From assembly GCF_029688735.1 (NCBI RefSeq), contig NZ_JARULD010000001.1, forward strand, positions 992,001 through 1,056,000: a DNA stretch of 64,000 bases. Reading direction: 5' to 3'. A program made the translations under genes and the position numbers. Positions 26,261-35,000 of this stretch are shown here, piece by piece. The DNA comes from Qipengyuania flavescens (GTDB lineage Bacteria > Pseudomonadota > Alphaproteobacteria > Sphingomonadales > Sphingomonadaceae). Numbering within the stretch: the stretch's first letter is position 1; each line of letters starts with the position of its first letter. The notes under the pieces were generated by a model. That model was not told the origin of the DNA and did no database searches. It saw only the letters and a list, made by a program, of their open reading frames with translations.

Positions 26261-27237
26261 ACGGTTTCCCGTACAGCGGCGATGAGCCGGCTGAACTCCG
26301 CGTTGTCGCCATCCGATTTCCACCGGTTGATGAAATTGCAGACGATCTGGAGATTTCCCTTCTCGTAATGACCATCGCTGTCGATGCGATCGAGCGAACA
26401 ACACAATTGGGGATCATCGCCGCCGATCCACTGAAGCTGCAGGCCGGACAGGGCGCACAATCCTTCCTGTGCCTCGAACAACTCCTCCAGGTAGCGCTCT
26501 GCTTCCATCCGCGTGCCGAGCCGGAATTCCTTGTTCTTCACGCGCCGCTCGACAATCTGCCCATTGGCCCTTCTCGCAGTGTCTTCCGCGCGCATGACCA
26601 TCTGCAGGAAGGTCTTCGCTCGAGCGTCGCCGAAGATGACCGGCATGGATCGGCGCCCTCTTTCGGTCTTCGCGATCCAATCGGATCGGCGATGCCATTC
26701 GGAAAGATCGTCCCCCTTCACCAGGGATCGCGCATATTCGGCGTAATCGACGCCGAGCTTCTGCAAGGTAGCTTCCGTCGCGAGGAAGTCGTGCGCCTTG
26801 CAATGCACCGCGCTCCACCTCAGCGGCCTGCCGAGTTGGTCGATCGATGACCATGGACGACAAGGTTTCCGGTAGAAATAAACCTCGCGCGATCCCCATG
26901 GTGCGGGTTTGGGATCTGGTTCGAGATCGATCAATCCCTCCTCATCCTCTGTCACCGTCCACCAGATGCGGTCCTCGTGCCGATGGATCCACAGATCGCC
27001 GCTGCTTTCCATGATGATCGTACCCAGATTGTACCAACGGCTGGCAGTGGACTTTACCGGGGTAACACCCTTAGCGGTCTTCAGGTGGATCAAGGTCCGC
27101 TCGATATAGCCGTCCCTGTCGCCCGCCGCCCAGTAGGCGTGCAGCCGTTCGTCCTGCATCGTGGCGACATAGTTTCCGGCAAGGCAGCGCGGCCATTCGT
27201 AGTTTTCGCGACCGAAGTTGGCGATGTAGACGTTCAA
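26257..27237 (-). CDS. HNH endonuclease-domain protein, TTG start
   Basis: 326 residues from a TTG at 27235-27237, preceded by GAGGAG 9 nt upstream; no ATG or GTG fits. The N-terminal part begins NVYIANFGRENYEWPRCL and contains a compact domain of unknown type; EVE-like or sensor roles are guesses. The C-terminus carries an HNH fold: CALSGLQLQW, SLDRIDSDGHY, KGNLQIVCNFINRWK with the Asp, Asn and Lys positions of phage-like HNH nucleases. Operon with a PD-(D/E)XK gene. Confidence 0.7.
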   Translation of the reverse strand: MNVYIANFGRENYEWPRCLAGNYVATMQDERLHAYWAAGDRDGYIERTLIHLKTAKGVTPVKSTASRWYNLGTIIMESSGDLWIHRHEDRIWWTVTEDEEGLIDLEPDPKPAPWGSREVYFYRKPCRPWSSIDQLGRPLRWSAVHCKAHDFLATEATLQKLGVDYAEYARSLVKGDDLSEWHRRSDWIAKTERGRRSMPVIFGDARAKTFLQMVMRAEDTARRANGQIVERRVKNKEFRLGTRMEAERYLEELFEAQEGLCALSGLQLQWIGGDDPQLCCSLDRIDSDGHYEKGNLQIVCNFINRWKSDGDNAEFSRLIAAVRETV

Positions 27238-27690
27238 TTCGGTTCGCTCCTCATCCAGGACGCGCGGTTCGGTGGGAGATCCGACGGATCGAGACGCCCA
27301 TCCCGCTAGCCAAGCTCTATCTGCGAAAGCGGAACGAGGGCAACGCGTAACATCGCCGCGCGAGCGAGGCCGCGAGCGCGAAAGCGGATGGCAGTATCTG
27401 CCTGAAGCCACTCGGGGAACAGTCCCCACGCTGCGACACGGCGCAAACCACCCAGTCCCGCGGATAGACGATCTTCGCCGTGGGTGGATCCGACGCTGTC
27501 GATCGTGGGACCGGACGCTCACGGGGGCAATGGGAAGAAAAATCAATCAATTGATCGCTACCGCCTCGGCGAAGGCGAACTCGCAGATGGAGGACGGGTG
27601 AAGAACCGACCTCAATGGGTATCGGAAAGGGAGAGAGCAGGAAGATGAAGGGAAAAGGGTTCCCTCGTCTGCTCCACAAGGAGACATGGA
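27238..27690. other. Divergent intergenic region between HNH and unknown gene
   Basis: 453 bp between the leftward HNH/nuclease pair and a rightward gene. It must hold both promoters. An AAGGAGA at 27678-27684 is the ribosome site of the right-hand gene, and a 10-nt palindrome ATCAATTGAT lies at 27546-27555. No further gene or repeat is seen. Confidence 0.35.
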
Positions 27691-28713
27691 ATGTACAACG
27701 GAATTCGCAGCCGGTTCGCCGATTTCGCCACTCGAGTGCGTAAGGAACTTGCCCTGGCAGGACATGGCGATGTAGCATGCCGCACCGCTTGGCTCTCTCG
27801 CGCGACCCAAGGCGATCCCTTCCAGATGAATGTGCCGGTGGCGTCCGACCTCGTGATCACCATCCGGCCGAGTGTCGCAGGAAGAAGAACGGCGCGAGAT
27901 GAGGACTGGACGCTTGAAGCACGGGCCTTCGCATCCGCGCTCATCACTCTTGATCAGGGCAAGGACTCGCTCGCGGAATACGCGAGGACGATGCGTGCGG
28001 CCGCAATGCGGGAGATCGACAGCGCCCGCGCACTCGGCCTAGACATTCGCCTTGCCGCAGTCGGCTTCATGCCCTGCCGCGCCCATACCCTCGATAGGGA
28101 GGATCGACAGGAAGCGCTGGATTACGTCATCTGCGAGATCCAGGTCGAGATGACCTCTTACTCATTGGGCCGGGAGATCCTGTTCCTTACCATCGAGGAA
28201 CCGGAGGACGTGCCCGCGGCAGTCGGAGAGCACCTCGATATCCAGAAGGAGCGGCAGGCTCGCGAGGACGAACTCGAAGAATTCGGCGCCGACCTCGAGA
28301 TCAGTGACATCTCGCTGGAGATTCTCGACCTGACAGGCAGACCGCCGCACGAGATCCTACGGGACCTCCTCGAGCGGAACGAGCGCGTCATAAAGCTCGA
28401 TGGCGATGTCCGGATCGGACTCACGAACGATTTCGGCGTGGTCGAGGTGAGCCTCGAGACCGAAGAGCTATTATGGAACGGCAAGTCGCTTCAATTGAGG
28501 AATGGCGCCGGGCCCCTCGAACCCTCGACAATCACGGGAAAGTCTCTCGGGGAGCACATCAGCGATCCCGTCTTCGCAAGCCGCCCCATCAACTTCTGCA
28601 CCACATACGGGGGAAGTCAGTCGCATTTCCTCTACGACGAGGAACGTTCCTACATCGATCTGACAGACGGTCGGCATTGGAAGGTGGAAAGACCGGTCTC
28701 GGTCGCGGCCTGA
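27691..28713 (+). CDS. Hypothetical protein of the island
   Basis: 340 residues with a strong ribosome site (AAGGAG) 7 nt before the ATG. Soluble, acidic in the middle (an EDELEEFGADLEISDISLEI stretch near 190-210), no signal peptide. Homology to a known family is not recognised. The gene is followed by 180 nt without a clear gene before the Xre regulator. Confidence 0.65.
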   Translation: MYNGIRSRFADFATRVRKELALAGHGDVACRTAWLSRATQGDPFQMNVPVASDLVITIRPSVAGRRTARDEDWTLEARAFASALITLDQGKDSLAEYARTMRAAAMREIDSARALGLDIRLAAVGFMPCRAHTLDREDRQEALDYVICEIQVEMTSYSLGREILFLTIEEPEDVPAAVGEHLDIQKERQAREDELEEFGADLEISDISLEILDLTGRPPHEILRDLLERNERVIKLDGDVRIGLTNDFGVVEVSLETEELLWNGKSLQLRNGAGPLEPSTITGKSLGEHISDPVFASRPINFCTTYGGSQSHFLYDEERSYIDLTDGRHWKVERPVSVAA

Positions 28714-28893
28714 CGACATGAGCATCGCGAGGGTTGAGGCCCCGCGATGCCACCTCTCGGTCGAATGACCCGGCATGAAAACCGGCCTCGCCGATCGACG
28801 GCGCCCTCGTCGGGTCCGATCCACCCGCATCACCATCGGGGATGAACGGACGGGGCCGGTGCACAGCAGGGCGGAAACCAGTATTCCGGGCCG

Positions 28894-29184
28894 ATGAAGG
28901 ATGCGGACGAATCGCCCGATGACCATCTCGCTCGAAGCTTCGGGCGGTGCGTGACCAGACATCGGGAGGCAGCGGGCCAATCGATGGCGAGCCTCGCGTC
29001 GATCGCGGGCCTCTCCCGCGCCTATCTCTGGCGCATCGAAGAGGGCAAGTCCCTGCCCAATCTACGTAACGCAGCCCGTCTTGCCGCCGCGCTAGAGATG
29101 CCTCTCTCCACACTCGTCGAGGGGCTCGACCTATCAAAAGTGCAGCTGGAGAATCGCCCCTACGACGGCGCCCGCGAGGGATAA
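28894..29184 (+). CDS. Xre-family helix-turn-helix regulator
   Basis: 96 residues with a Cro/C1-type HTH (SMASLASIAGLSRAYLWRIE, about residues 29-48, then LPNLRNAARLAAALEM). Size and layout fit a small phage- or plasmid-type repressor. A perfect 18-nt palindrome begins 33 nt after its stop, in front of the next gene, and an almost identical site occurs 12 kb away; this protein is the best local candidate to bind both, which is inference. Confidence 0.85.
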   Translation: MKDADESPDDHLARSFGRCVTRHREAAGQSMASLASIAGLSRAYLWRIEEGKSLPNLRNAARLAAALEMPLSTLVEGLDLSKVQLENRPYDGAREG

Positions 29185-29197
29185 TCAGCACGCATCC

Positions 29198-29234
29198 TTG
29201 ACATGTCGCCATTTCTGTATACTTTAAAGTATAC
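29198..29234 (+). promoter_or_regulatory. Palindromic operator 1 overlapping a promoter-like segment
   Basis: GTATACTTTAAAGTATAC at 29217-29234 is a perfect 18-nt palindrome. A TTGACA lies at 29198-29203, and the palindrome covers possible -10 sequences (TATACT at 29218, spaced only 14 nt). The ribosome site GAAAGGG follows at once and the ATG of the kinase-like gene is at 29249. A repressor bound here would block transcription. Confidence 0.7.
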
Positions 29235-29248
29235 GAAAGGGCAGCGGC

Positions 29249-29878
29249 ATGAATCTTCGACGCGGCGATATCCAACCCATCGGGCTCGAAGCCCTTCTCA
29301 TCGACGAGGCGCGTCATCGACACGCGAACGAGTTCGCTTCCGCACTCGCGGCCTTGCATATACTCAAGGCCAGAACGCCAAACCCTCCCCGCATCATCGA
29401 GGAGACTATAGCGAGGCTCGAGGCCAACGTCAGGATCGAGAGGCTGCTCCTGGACGCGGGCACGGACAACCCCGCCCTGGCGGTGGGGCGACTGTGCGAG
29501 ACCATCGCCATGTCCCACAGCCGAGCCCCCGAGTTCGTGATCCGCTCGATAGGCCGGGCAGCGACCGGAGAATCCGTCCCAGTTCGACTTCTCCTGCTCT
29601 TCGCCTATGAGCTCGTCACAAACGCCATCAAGCGTTCCGACCAGGACCCGGGGCGGATCGCGATCAGGATAGTGATCAAGGCCGGCATGCTCCGTCTAAC
29701 GGTGGTTAACAGGATCGATGAGCATCGCGCGGCGCCGGGCCGCGTGGGGAATGGCATCGAGATCCTAGACAGGCTGGCCGACTCGGTCGGAGGCCGTCTT
29801 GCCCTGCGGAACGAGACGGATCGTTTCGTCGCGCAAGCGATGCTGCCCATGCAGCCAGGCGACCGTAGTTCGAACTGA
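29249..29878 (+). CDS. Histidine-kinase-like ATPase without a sensor domain
   Basis: 209 residues. An H-box like that of the HisKA_2/HWE group (E20, H23, R24, N27 in DEARHRHANEFASAL), then a helical dimerisation region, an N-box (ELVTNAIKRS with E121 and N125) and a glycine motif GRVGNGIEIL (about 165-173). There is no signal-input, PAS, HAMP or membrane part, so the whole protein is only the kinase core. It may respond to a partner protein or use the ATPase for another purpose. It follows the palindromic operator directly. Confidence 0.7.
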   Translation: MNLRRGDIQPIGLEALLIDEARHRHANEFASALAALHILKARTPNPPRIIEETIARLEANVRIERLLLDAGTDNPALAVGRLCETIAMSHSRAPEFVIRSIGRAATGESVPVRLLLLFAYELVTNAIKRSDQDPGRIAIRIVIKAGMLRLTVVNRIDEHRAAPGRVGNGIEILDRLADSVGGRLALRNETDRFVAQAMLPMQPGDRSSN

Positions 29879-29898
29879 ATCAAGGAATGGAGAGCATC

Positions 29899-30168
29899 AT
29901 GTTCCAGACACGGATCACCGACAACGGCAGCGTCGACCTGACCCACGATGAAGCGAACACCGCCCGAGAGGCGCTCGGCGCCCTGCGGCTCCCGTCCACG
30001 GCCGCCATCGCGGTCGAGAGGCTGGAGAACGGCAGGCCTATCGCGTACTGTCTGACGACGGTGGCGGAGGTTCTCGCGTGGCGGCCGGAGCTATCGGCCA
30101 TACCGAGGCCGAGCGCCGGACTGGACGCCGTCCTGCCAGACGTCGCGCGGCAAGCGTCGCATGGCTGA
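29899..30168 (+). CDS. Small hypothetical protein
   Basis: 89 residues from the ATG at 29899, with GGAGA at 29889-29893. It is 20 nt after the kinase-like gene and probably in the same operon. Contains TRITDNGSVDLTHDEANTA and a segment AYCLTTVAEVLAWRPEL; no family recognised. Confidence 0.55.
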   Translation: MFQTRITDNGSVDLTHDEANTAREALGALRLPSTAAIAVERLENGRPIAYCLTTVAEVLAWRPELSAIPRPSAGLDAVLPDVARQASHG

Positions 30169-30211
30169 AATAAGAAGGTCCGTGCCCGACCGCTCCGGCA
30201 CAGCGCCAGCC

Positions 30212-30736
30212 CTACAGCCGCGAGAGCGCGACCTCGAGCGCCGCCTTATCGCAAATTCCCACATTTACGATCGCCTCGGTGATCCGTTCACCGAGCGCAC
30301 CGAGATCCAGGCAGACAGAGGCGCGATGCCCCAGTTTCACCCCGGAATTGTTCCAGTCGATCATCTCCACCGAGGGGACCGCCGCCTTCCCCGAGGCGGT
30401 GGAGAGCCTAGTCGGGCTCACGACGAGGACGTCTCCCCTCCTGCCTCGAGCCCCCACCACCCTTCGCGCGACGGTTCCCCCCACGCGATTGGCCTCCTTG
30501 CACACCGCCGCGGCCGTGTCGACGTCAAAGCCCGCGTCGATGAGGGCGAACGCGGTGACCGTATCGATGATCGAACGCGGGCCGTAACTCACCTGTCGAC
30601 CGCGTCCGATCTTGGGGTCAGGCCAATCGAGATAGCGAAGACGCTGCAGGCGGGTCTTTATGACCGGACCCGAGCGGACTTCGAAGGCACCCGCGACCAC
30701 CCGTGCGAGCTCCGAAACGGAGATCGGGAAACTCAC
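30212..30736 (-). CDS. Putative DNA-binding protein, MerR-like helical start
   Basis: 174 residues from GTG at 30734-30736. The N-terminus SFPISVSELARVVAGAFEV then TRLQRLRYLDWPDP looks like a winged or MerR-type helix-turn-helix; FALIDAGFDVDTAAAVCKEA follows. It diverges from an exonuclease-like gene with 38 nt between the two GTG starts, so it may control that promoter. Family assignment is weak. Confidence 0.5.
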   Translation of the reverse strand: MSFPISVSELARVVAGAFEVRSGPVIKTRLQRLRYLDWPDPKIGRGRQVSYGPRSIIDTVTAFALIDAGFDVDTAAAVCKEANRVGGTVARRVVGARGRRGDVLVVSPTRLSTASGKAAVPSVEMIDWNNSGVKLGHRASVCLDLGALGERITEAIVNVGICDKAALEVALSRL

Positions 30737-30774
30737 CCGACGAAGGACCCGGCAGAGAACGGACGAGAGCGTTC

Positions 30775-31641
30775 GTGCGGCGGGTAGTGGTGCTCGATCT
30801 CGAAACGGCTCCCGAGCAGCAGGCTCTCTGCCTGCTTCGTAGCGAAAAGGGCGTTGCCAGGGCGACTTGGGCCATCCAACGGATCGAAGGTCTCTGCATG
30901 CTCGTCGCGGAGGAACGCGGCGGCCGGTTCGCCGTGACCGACTTCGTCTGCGCCGACCGCGAAGCCCCGCGCGAAATCGAGCGTCATGACGAGACCGCAA
31001 TGCTCAATCTTGTCGCTGATCACCTGGATCCTTCCGAATTGCGAACGACGCTCGTCACCTACAACGGGAGGCGTCATGACCTGCCAATCCTCCGCCGGCG
31101 AGCTTTCGTCAACAGCTTGTCCCACAGACCGGCCTTCCAACCCTACCCACCCTTCGACCACGAGGACGCGATGCTCAACCTCGGCCCGGACCCTATGGGT
31201 ATGGCAGTCCCCCTGATACAGGCCGCCGGCGGTCTCGGCATTCCGGTGATGCACCGTTTTCCGACCCAGGCCGCATTCGCCGCCACCCCGCGAATGCGCA
31301 AATGCCAGGTGGACGTGCTCGCCACCTTCCTCCTCCACCTGCAGACTCTTTCGGCGCGGTCGGGGAACCCGGACATCTTTGACAACGGGTGGGAGGCGGT
31401 TTGCACCTTCCTGGGGCGTATCGGTGCGAAGGGCGATCACCTACTCCAGTTCATCAGAATGCAGGAGAGGCGCCTGGCGGCCCTGCTGGCTTCTCCGACC
31501 ACGCAACCCGCGCGATCCGATGCCCGGAGCGATGACCCGGGACGCTCCTGTTTCGCGAGCCCGCATGACCGCCCGTCAGCACCGTTTCGGCGGCGCCCGC
31601 GACCGACATCCGATGACGGGGATGCGGGGAACGGCAAGTAA
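30775..31641 (+). CDS. Putative DEDD-type 3'-5' exonuclease
   Basis: 288 residues from GTG at 30775. An RNase H-fold exonuclease pattern is visible: VVVLDLETAP (D8, E10), VTYNGRRHDLPILRRRAF (D about 102) and CQVDVLATFLLH (D about 180). These match the DEDD residues of predicted PolB-like 3'-5' exonucleases. The C-terminal 70 residues are low-complexity and Arg/Pro/Asp rich. Likely to act on DNA or RNA in a defence or repair role; the substrate is unknown. Confidence 0.65.
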   Translation: MRRVVVLDLETAPEQQALCLLRSEKGVARATWAIQRIEGLCMLVAEERGGRFAVTDFVCADREAPREIERHDETAMLNLVADHLDPSELRTTLVTYNGRRHDLPILRRRAFVNSLSHRPAFQPYPPFDHEDAMLNLGPDPMGMAVPLIQAAGGLGIPVMHRFPTQAAFAATPRMRKCQVDVLATFLLHLQTLSARSGNPDIFDNGWEAVCTFLGRIGAKGDHLLQFIRMQERRLAALLASPTTQPARSDARSDDPGRSCFASPHDRPSAPFRRRPRPTSDDGDAGNGK

Positions 31642-31681
31642 ACACTCGACAGCAGGACACCGCGAACGATAGCAACCACGC

Positions 31682-32812
31682 ATGACAGAAGAAGTCGAAC
31701 AGACGCAGCCCCTCGATGGGGAGCAGATCGAGGGATACGATCCCACAAGCGGCGATGGTTGGGGGGACTACCCGCTGGATGCCGTCTTCGTGCGCACGGA
31801 GCAACGAACGGTCGGCGAGGTCGTCGGTCGGATCCAGAAGAACCGCTACATCCTCGATCCGGATTTCCAGCGGGACTTCGTCTGGTCCAACGCCAAGCAG
31901 TCGAAGCTCATCGAGAGCTGCGTGATGAGGATCCCGCTCCCGGTGTTCTATGTCGCCGAGGCAAAGGACGGCCGGATCATAGTCGTGGACGGGTTGCAGC
32001 GCCTCACCACATTCGCCCGCTTCCTCAACGGCGACCTGCGACTGACGGGCTTGGCGACGGATGAGAATTCGGGATCGCACGAACTCGAGGGCAAGCATTA
32101 CGACAGCCTGCCCATAAACCTGCAAGAACGGGTGAGCGACACCCAGCTGACGATGTACATCCTCGATGCCAAGGCGCCGGAACGCGCGAGGCTCGACATC
32201 TTCGAACGCGTGAACAGCGGCGCCGTGCTCACCCGGCAACAGATGCGGAACGCGTTGTACAACGGACCCGCCACCCAGTGGCTGAAGGCGGCCGCCGACA
32301 GCGATCCCTTCCAGACGGCCACCGGCGGCTCTCTCTCAAGCAAGACCATGCGCGACAGGGAAGCGATAAACCGCTTCGCGGCCTTCGCCATCCTCGGTTG
32401 GGAGACCTACGTCTCGGGCGACATGGACGTGTTCCTCGCGAAGGCCCTCCAACACCTCGCGACCCTGCCCGAGGCCGAGCGCGAGGGTCTGCGCTCTCGC
32501 TTCGACCGCGCGATGACCCTCAGCCATCAGCTGTTCGGCCAGCATGCCTTCCGCAAGTCGCTGGCATATGAAGGCGTCGATTCGCCTCGAAGCATCATCA
32601 ACATCTCGCTGTTCGAAGTCAGCGCGGTCGTGCTCTCGCGGATCACGGGCGACCTCTCAGCGCAGGATGAGGAGAACATACGCGATACGATCGCCACGCT
32701 CGTGGACGACGAGGATTTCAGCCGGGCGATCACCTACTCGACCAACAGCACACAGGCGGTGCATGCGCGGTTCTCCATCCTCTCGCACGCCCTGGAGGAA
32801 TATCTGCCGTGA
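31682..32812 (+). CDS. DUF262 domain protein
   Basis: 376 residues with the DUF262 (ParB/Srx-like) N-terminal domain: LDPDFQRDFVWSNAKQSKLI (FQR at 62-64), IPLPVFYV, and the VVDGLQRLTTF motif (DGxQR at 103-107). DUF262 occurs in the GmrS half of GmrSD type IV restriction enzymes and other defence proteins, where it uses or senses nucleotides. There is no DUF1607 or HNH tail. Its stop overlaps the start of an ATPase gene (GTGA), so the proteins are probably partners. Confidence 0.85.
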   Translation: MTEEVEQTQPLDGEQIEGYDPTSGDGWGDYPLDAVFVRTEQRTVGEVVGRIQKNRYILDPDFQRDFVWSNAKQSKLIESCVMRIPLPVFYVAEAKDGRIIVVDGLQRLTTFARFLNGDLRLTGLATDENSGSHELEGKHYDSLPINLQERVSDTQLTMYILDAKAPERARLDIFERVNSGAVLTRQQMRNALYNGPATQWLKAAADSDPFQTATGGSLSSKTMRDREAINRFAAFAILGWETYVSGDMDVFLAKALQHLATLPEAEREGLRSRFDRAMTLSHQLFGQHAFRKSLAYEGVDSPRSIINISLFEVSAVVLSRITGDLSAQDEENIRDTIATLVDDEDFSRAITYSTNSTQAVHARFSILSHALEEYLP

Positions 32813-33918
32813 CCTCCCCACTGACCTCGCTGCGCATCGAACAGTTCAAGTGCTTCGCCGACCTGCAAGTCCCGTTGAGGCACCTCACGCTCTTCACCGG
32901 CTTCAACGGCGCCGGCAAGTCGACGGCGATCCAGTCACTTCTCCTCCTCGCGCAGGGTGCGAAATCCGGCAGCTGGGTGGCATCCGCTCCGGAGTCCTTC
33001 GTACCGCTCAACGGCGATATCGTGCGGCTAGGTTCGATAGGGGATGTCGTTCGCGCCGGTGCGCCAGGGGGCCGCGTCCGCTTCGAAGTCGCTTCCGACA
33101 CCGAGACCATCGAACTATCGCTCACCGGAAGGTCGGGCGCGAGAGTGTTGTCCGCGGAAGCGACCGACGGTTCGCCCAACGACCAGCTTCTGCGATCGCT
33201 CGACCGGCTGGTTCACATCAGCGCTGTCCGGTCCGGTCCCGCCGATTCCTTCCCGATGCCCGACCGACCGCACACGGGCGTGCCCGACGTCGGAGTGGAC
33301 GGCAGGTTCGCGAGCTACTGGTATCATGCCCGGGCCGACGAACCCGTCGCCGCCACGCGATGCCTTCCCGGCAGCGAAGGAGACACCTTCCGCCGGCAAC
33401 TCGATGCCTGGCTCGATTTCCTCGCTCCGGGCGCGAACGCGAACGTGCAGATCCTACCCGTCGCTTCCGCTCTCGCGCTACAATTCCGTCTGTCCGGCAC
33501 CGGAGAATGGAAACGTCCGGCGAATGTCGGTTACGGCCTGACTTACGCCTTCCCCATCCTGGTGCAGCTCCTGGCGTCGGCCGAAGGCGACGTGGTCGTG
33601 ATCGATAGCCCGGAGGCGCATCTCCATCCTCAGGCGCAATCGCGAATGGGGCGCCTGCTGGCGGCATTCGCGGCGGCCGGGGTTCAAATCCTGGTCGAGA
33701 CACACAGCGATCACGTCCTCAACGGCGTCCGTCTCGCCGTCGCCGATGGCGTCATGCCAGCCGCGGAGCTCGGGATACTCTTCTTCGCCGGGGCGAGCGA
33801 GACCGACCACGGAGTGACCATTCCCGTGACCGACGTGACCGGCCGCATCGATTCCTGGCCCGAGGGATTCTTCGACCAGATCGACAACGACGTGGCCCGC
33901 CTTTCCGGTTGGCGCTGA
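32809..33918 (+). CDS. AAA/ABC-type ATPase, DUF3696 family
   Basis: 369 residues from GTG at 32809. Walker A GFNGAGKST at 31-39, a long insert, Walker B VVVIDSPEAHLHPQAQS at about 263-279, a switch histidine in VETHSDHVLNG near 296, and the DUF3696 end WPEGFFDQIDND. This is the SMC/RecF/OLD-like ATPase class common in anti-phage systems. No nuclease domain is fused, so the effector is presumably one of the neighbours. Confidence 0.88.
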   Translation: MTSPLTSLRIEQFKCFADLQVPLRHLTLFTGFNGAGKSTAIQSLLLLAQGAKSGSWVASAPESFVPLNGDIVRLGSIGDVVRAGAPGGRVRFEVASDTETIELSLTGRSGARVLSAEATDGSPNDQLLRSLDRLVHISAVRSGPADSFPMPDRPHTGVPDVGVDGRFASYWYHARADEPVAATRCLPGSEGDTFRRQLDAWLDFLAPGANANVQILPVASALALQFRLSGTGEWKRPANVGYGLTYAFPILVQLLASAEGDVVVIDSPEAHLHPQAQSRMGRLLAAFAAAGVQILVETHSDHVLNGVRLAVADGVMPAAELGILFFAGASETDHGVTIPVTDVTGRIDSWPEGFFDQIDNDVARLSGWR

Positions 33919-33921
33919 ACC

Positions 33922-34881
33922 ATGTGGTTCGTCAACGACACCTCCGTCCAGGGGCAATTCCCCGACCACGCGGCATTCCGGTCCCGCATGCGCGACCTCG
34001 TAGCGCTGCGCGCGAGGCTCGCGCGTCTCAGGGACAACCTACGCGTCTCCCACCTCCTGCCGTCGTCCCCGGTCGACGGCGATGCCACCGTAAGGGACGT
34101 GATCTTCGCAGGGGGCGACAGGGATCTGACGCGGGCCGTCATGTTCTGGCTAGACCGCACGGGTCCCTTCGTCGACGACGACAGGGCCCCCGAGGAGGAC
34201 GATTACTTCGAATACGCCGGGGTAGAGGTCACCGACGGCGGTCTGGGTGAGGCGGCGAGACGCACGAAGGCGGGCGAAGGCTGCGCGACCTTCAGTTTCG
34301 AGGGCGGGGACATCGACTTCGCCATCGATCCGCTGGTGACCGATCATGGGCTCGAAGAGGAGAGGTTGGGCCAATACGAAGTGGCGAACCGGTGGGACCT
34401 CGAGGCGCTAGAAGCAGACATACTCGCTTCGGATCCCCCGCCGACCAGCTGGGAACAGCTCGTCGTGACGGCCCGCGACCGCTTCCCTCACCTGGAGATA
34501 GCGGACCTTCATGCTTCCCCCGAATTATTCCGGCAGCCCTTCGAGGCCTCGATCGCGCGCAGTGCCCTGACACTTTGGGGCCACCTGGAACGCTATGCCT
34601 CGGACCGCGCGCCGGACGGATCGGTCGGGCCAATTGGTCGGGAAATCGTGGAACAACACTTCAGCGGAGACCGTGCCGCCTTCAGCAACGAATCCCCCAA
34701 CAAGATCGCCGAATACCGGAATGAACTCACCTTCGAAGCGCCTGATGGAAGTGCGATCTTCGCGCCTTGGCACGGCAAGATATCCCATCGTACCTTCAGG
34801 ATGCATTTCGAATGGCCTCTGCGCGCCGAACGAGATCGCATCGCTGTGCTGTACCTAGGCCCCAAGATCACGAAGGACTGA
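33922..34881 (+). CDS. Unknown third protein of the DUF262-ATPase operon
   Basis: 319 residues, 3 nt after the ATPase stop. Starts WFVNDTSVQGQFPDHAAF, has an acidic middle, and ends with a conserved-looking segment (AIFAPWHGKISHRTFRMHFE, then AVLYLGPKITKD), a tryptophan-histidine-lysine and Arg-containing pattern that could be a catalytic or nucleic-acid site. No family is recognised. By position it is the candidate effector or target-recognition protein. Confidence 0.7.
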   Translation: MWFVNDTSVQGQFPDHAAFRSRMRDLVALRARLARLRDNLRVSHLLPSSPVDGDATVRDVIFAGGDRDLTRAVMFWLDRTGPFVDDDRAPEEDDYFEYAGVEVTDGGLGEAARRTKAGEGCATFSFEGGDIDFAIDPLVTDHGLEEERLGQYEVANRWDLEALEADILASDPPPTSWEQLVVTARDRFPHLEIADLHASPELFRQPFEASIARSALTLWGHLERYASDRAPDGSVGPIGREIVEQHFSGDRAAFSNESPNKIAEYRNELTFEAPDGSAIFAPWHGKISHRTFRMHFEWPLRAERDRIAVLYLGPKITKD

Positions 34882-35000
34882 GCGGCTCCGATCAAGGCGC
34901 GATCGGATATCCACGACCGGCCGCCAGGCCAGCGCGAGAACGTGAAAGAAGGAGACCCTAGGAGAAGTCTTTCCTGCGAAACCGCAGGAAGGAATGGAAA

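Noticed and set aside
28589..29518. 309-codon leftward frame
   Set aside because: Runs antisense through the end of an unknown gene, the Xre gene and the palindromic operator; no protein-like sequence.
32809..33918. Gabija or OLD nuclease
   Set aside because: The ATPase lacks the Toprim domain of OLD/GajA and no UvrD-like GajB is adjacent.
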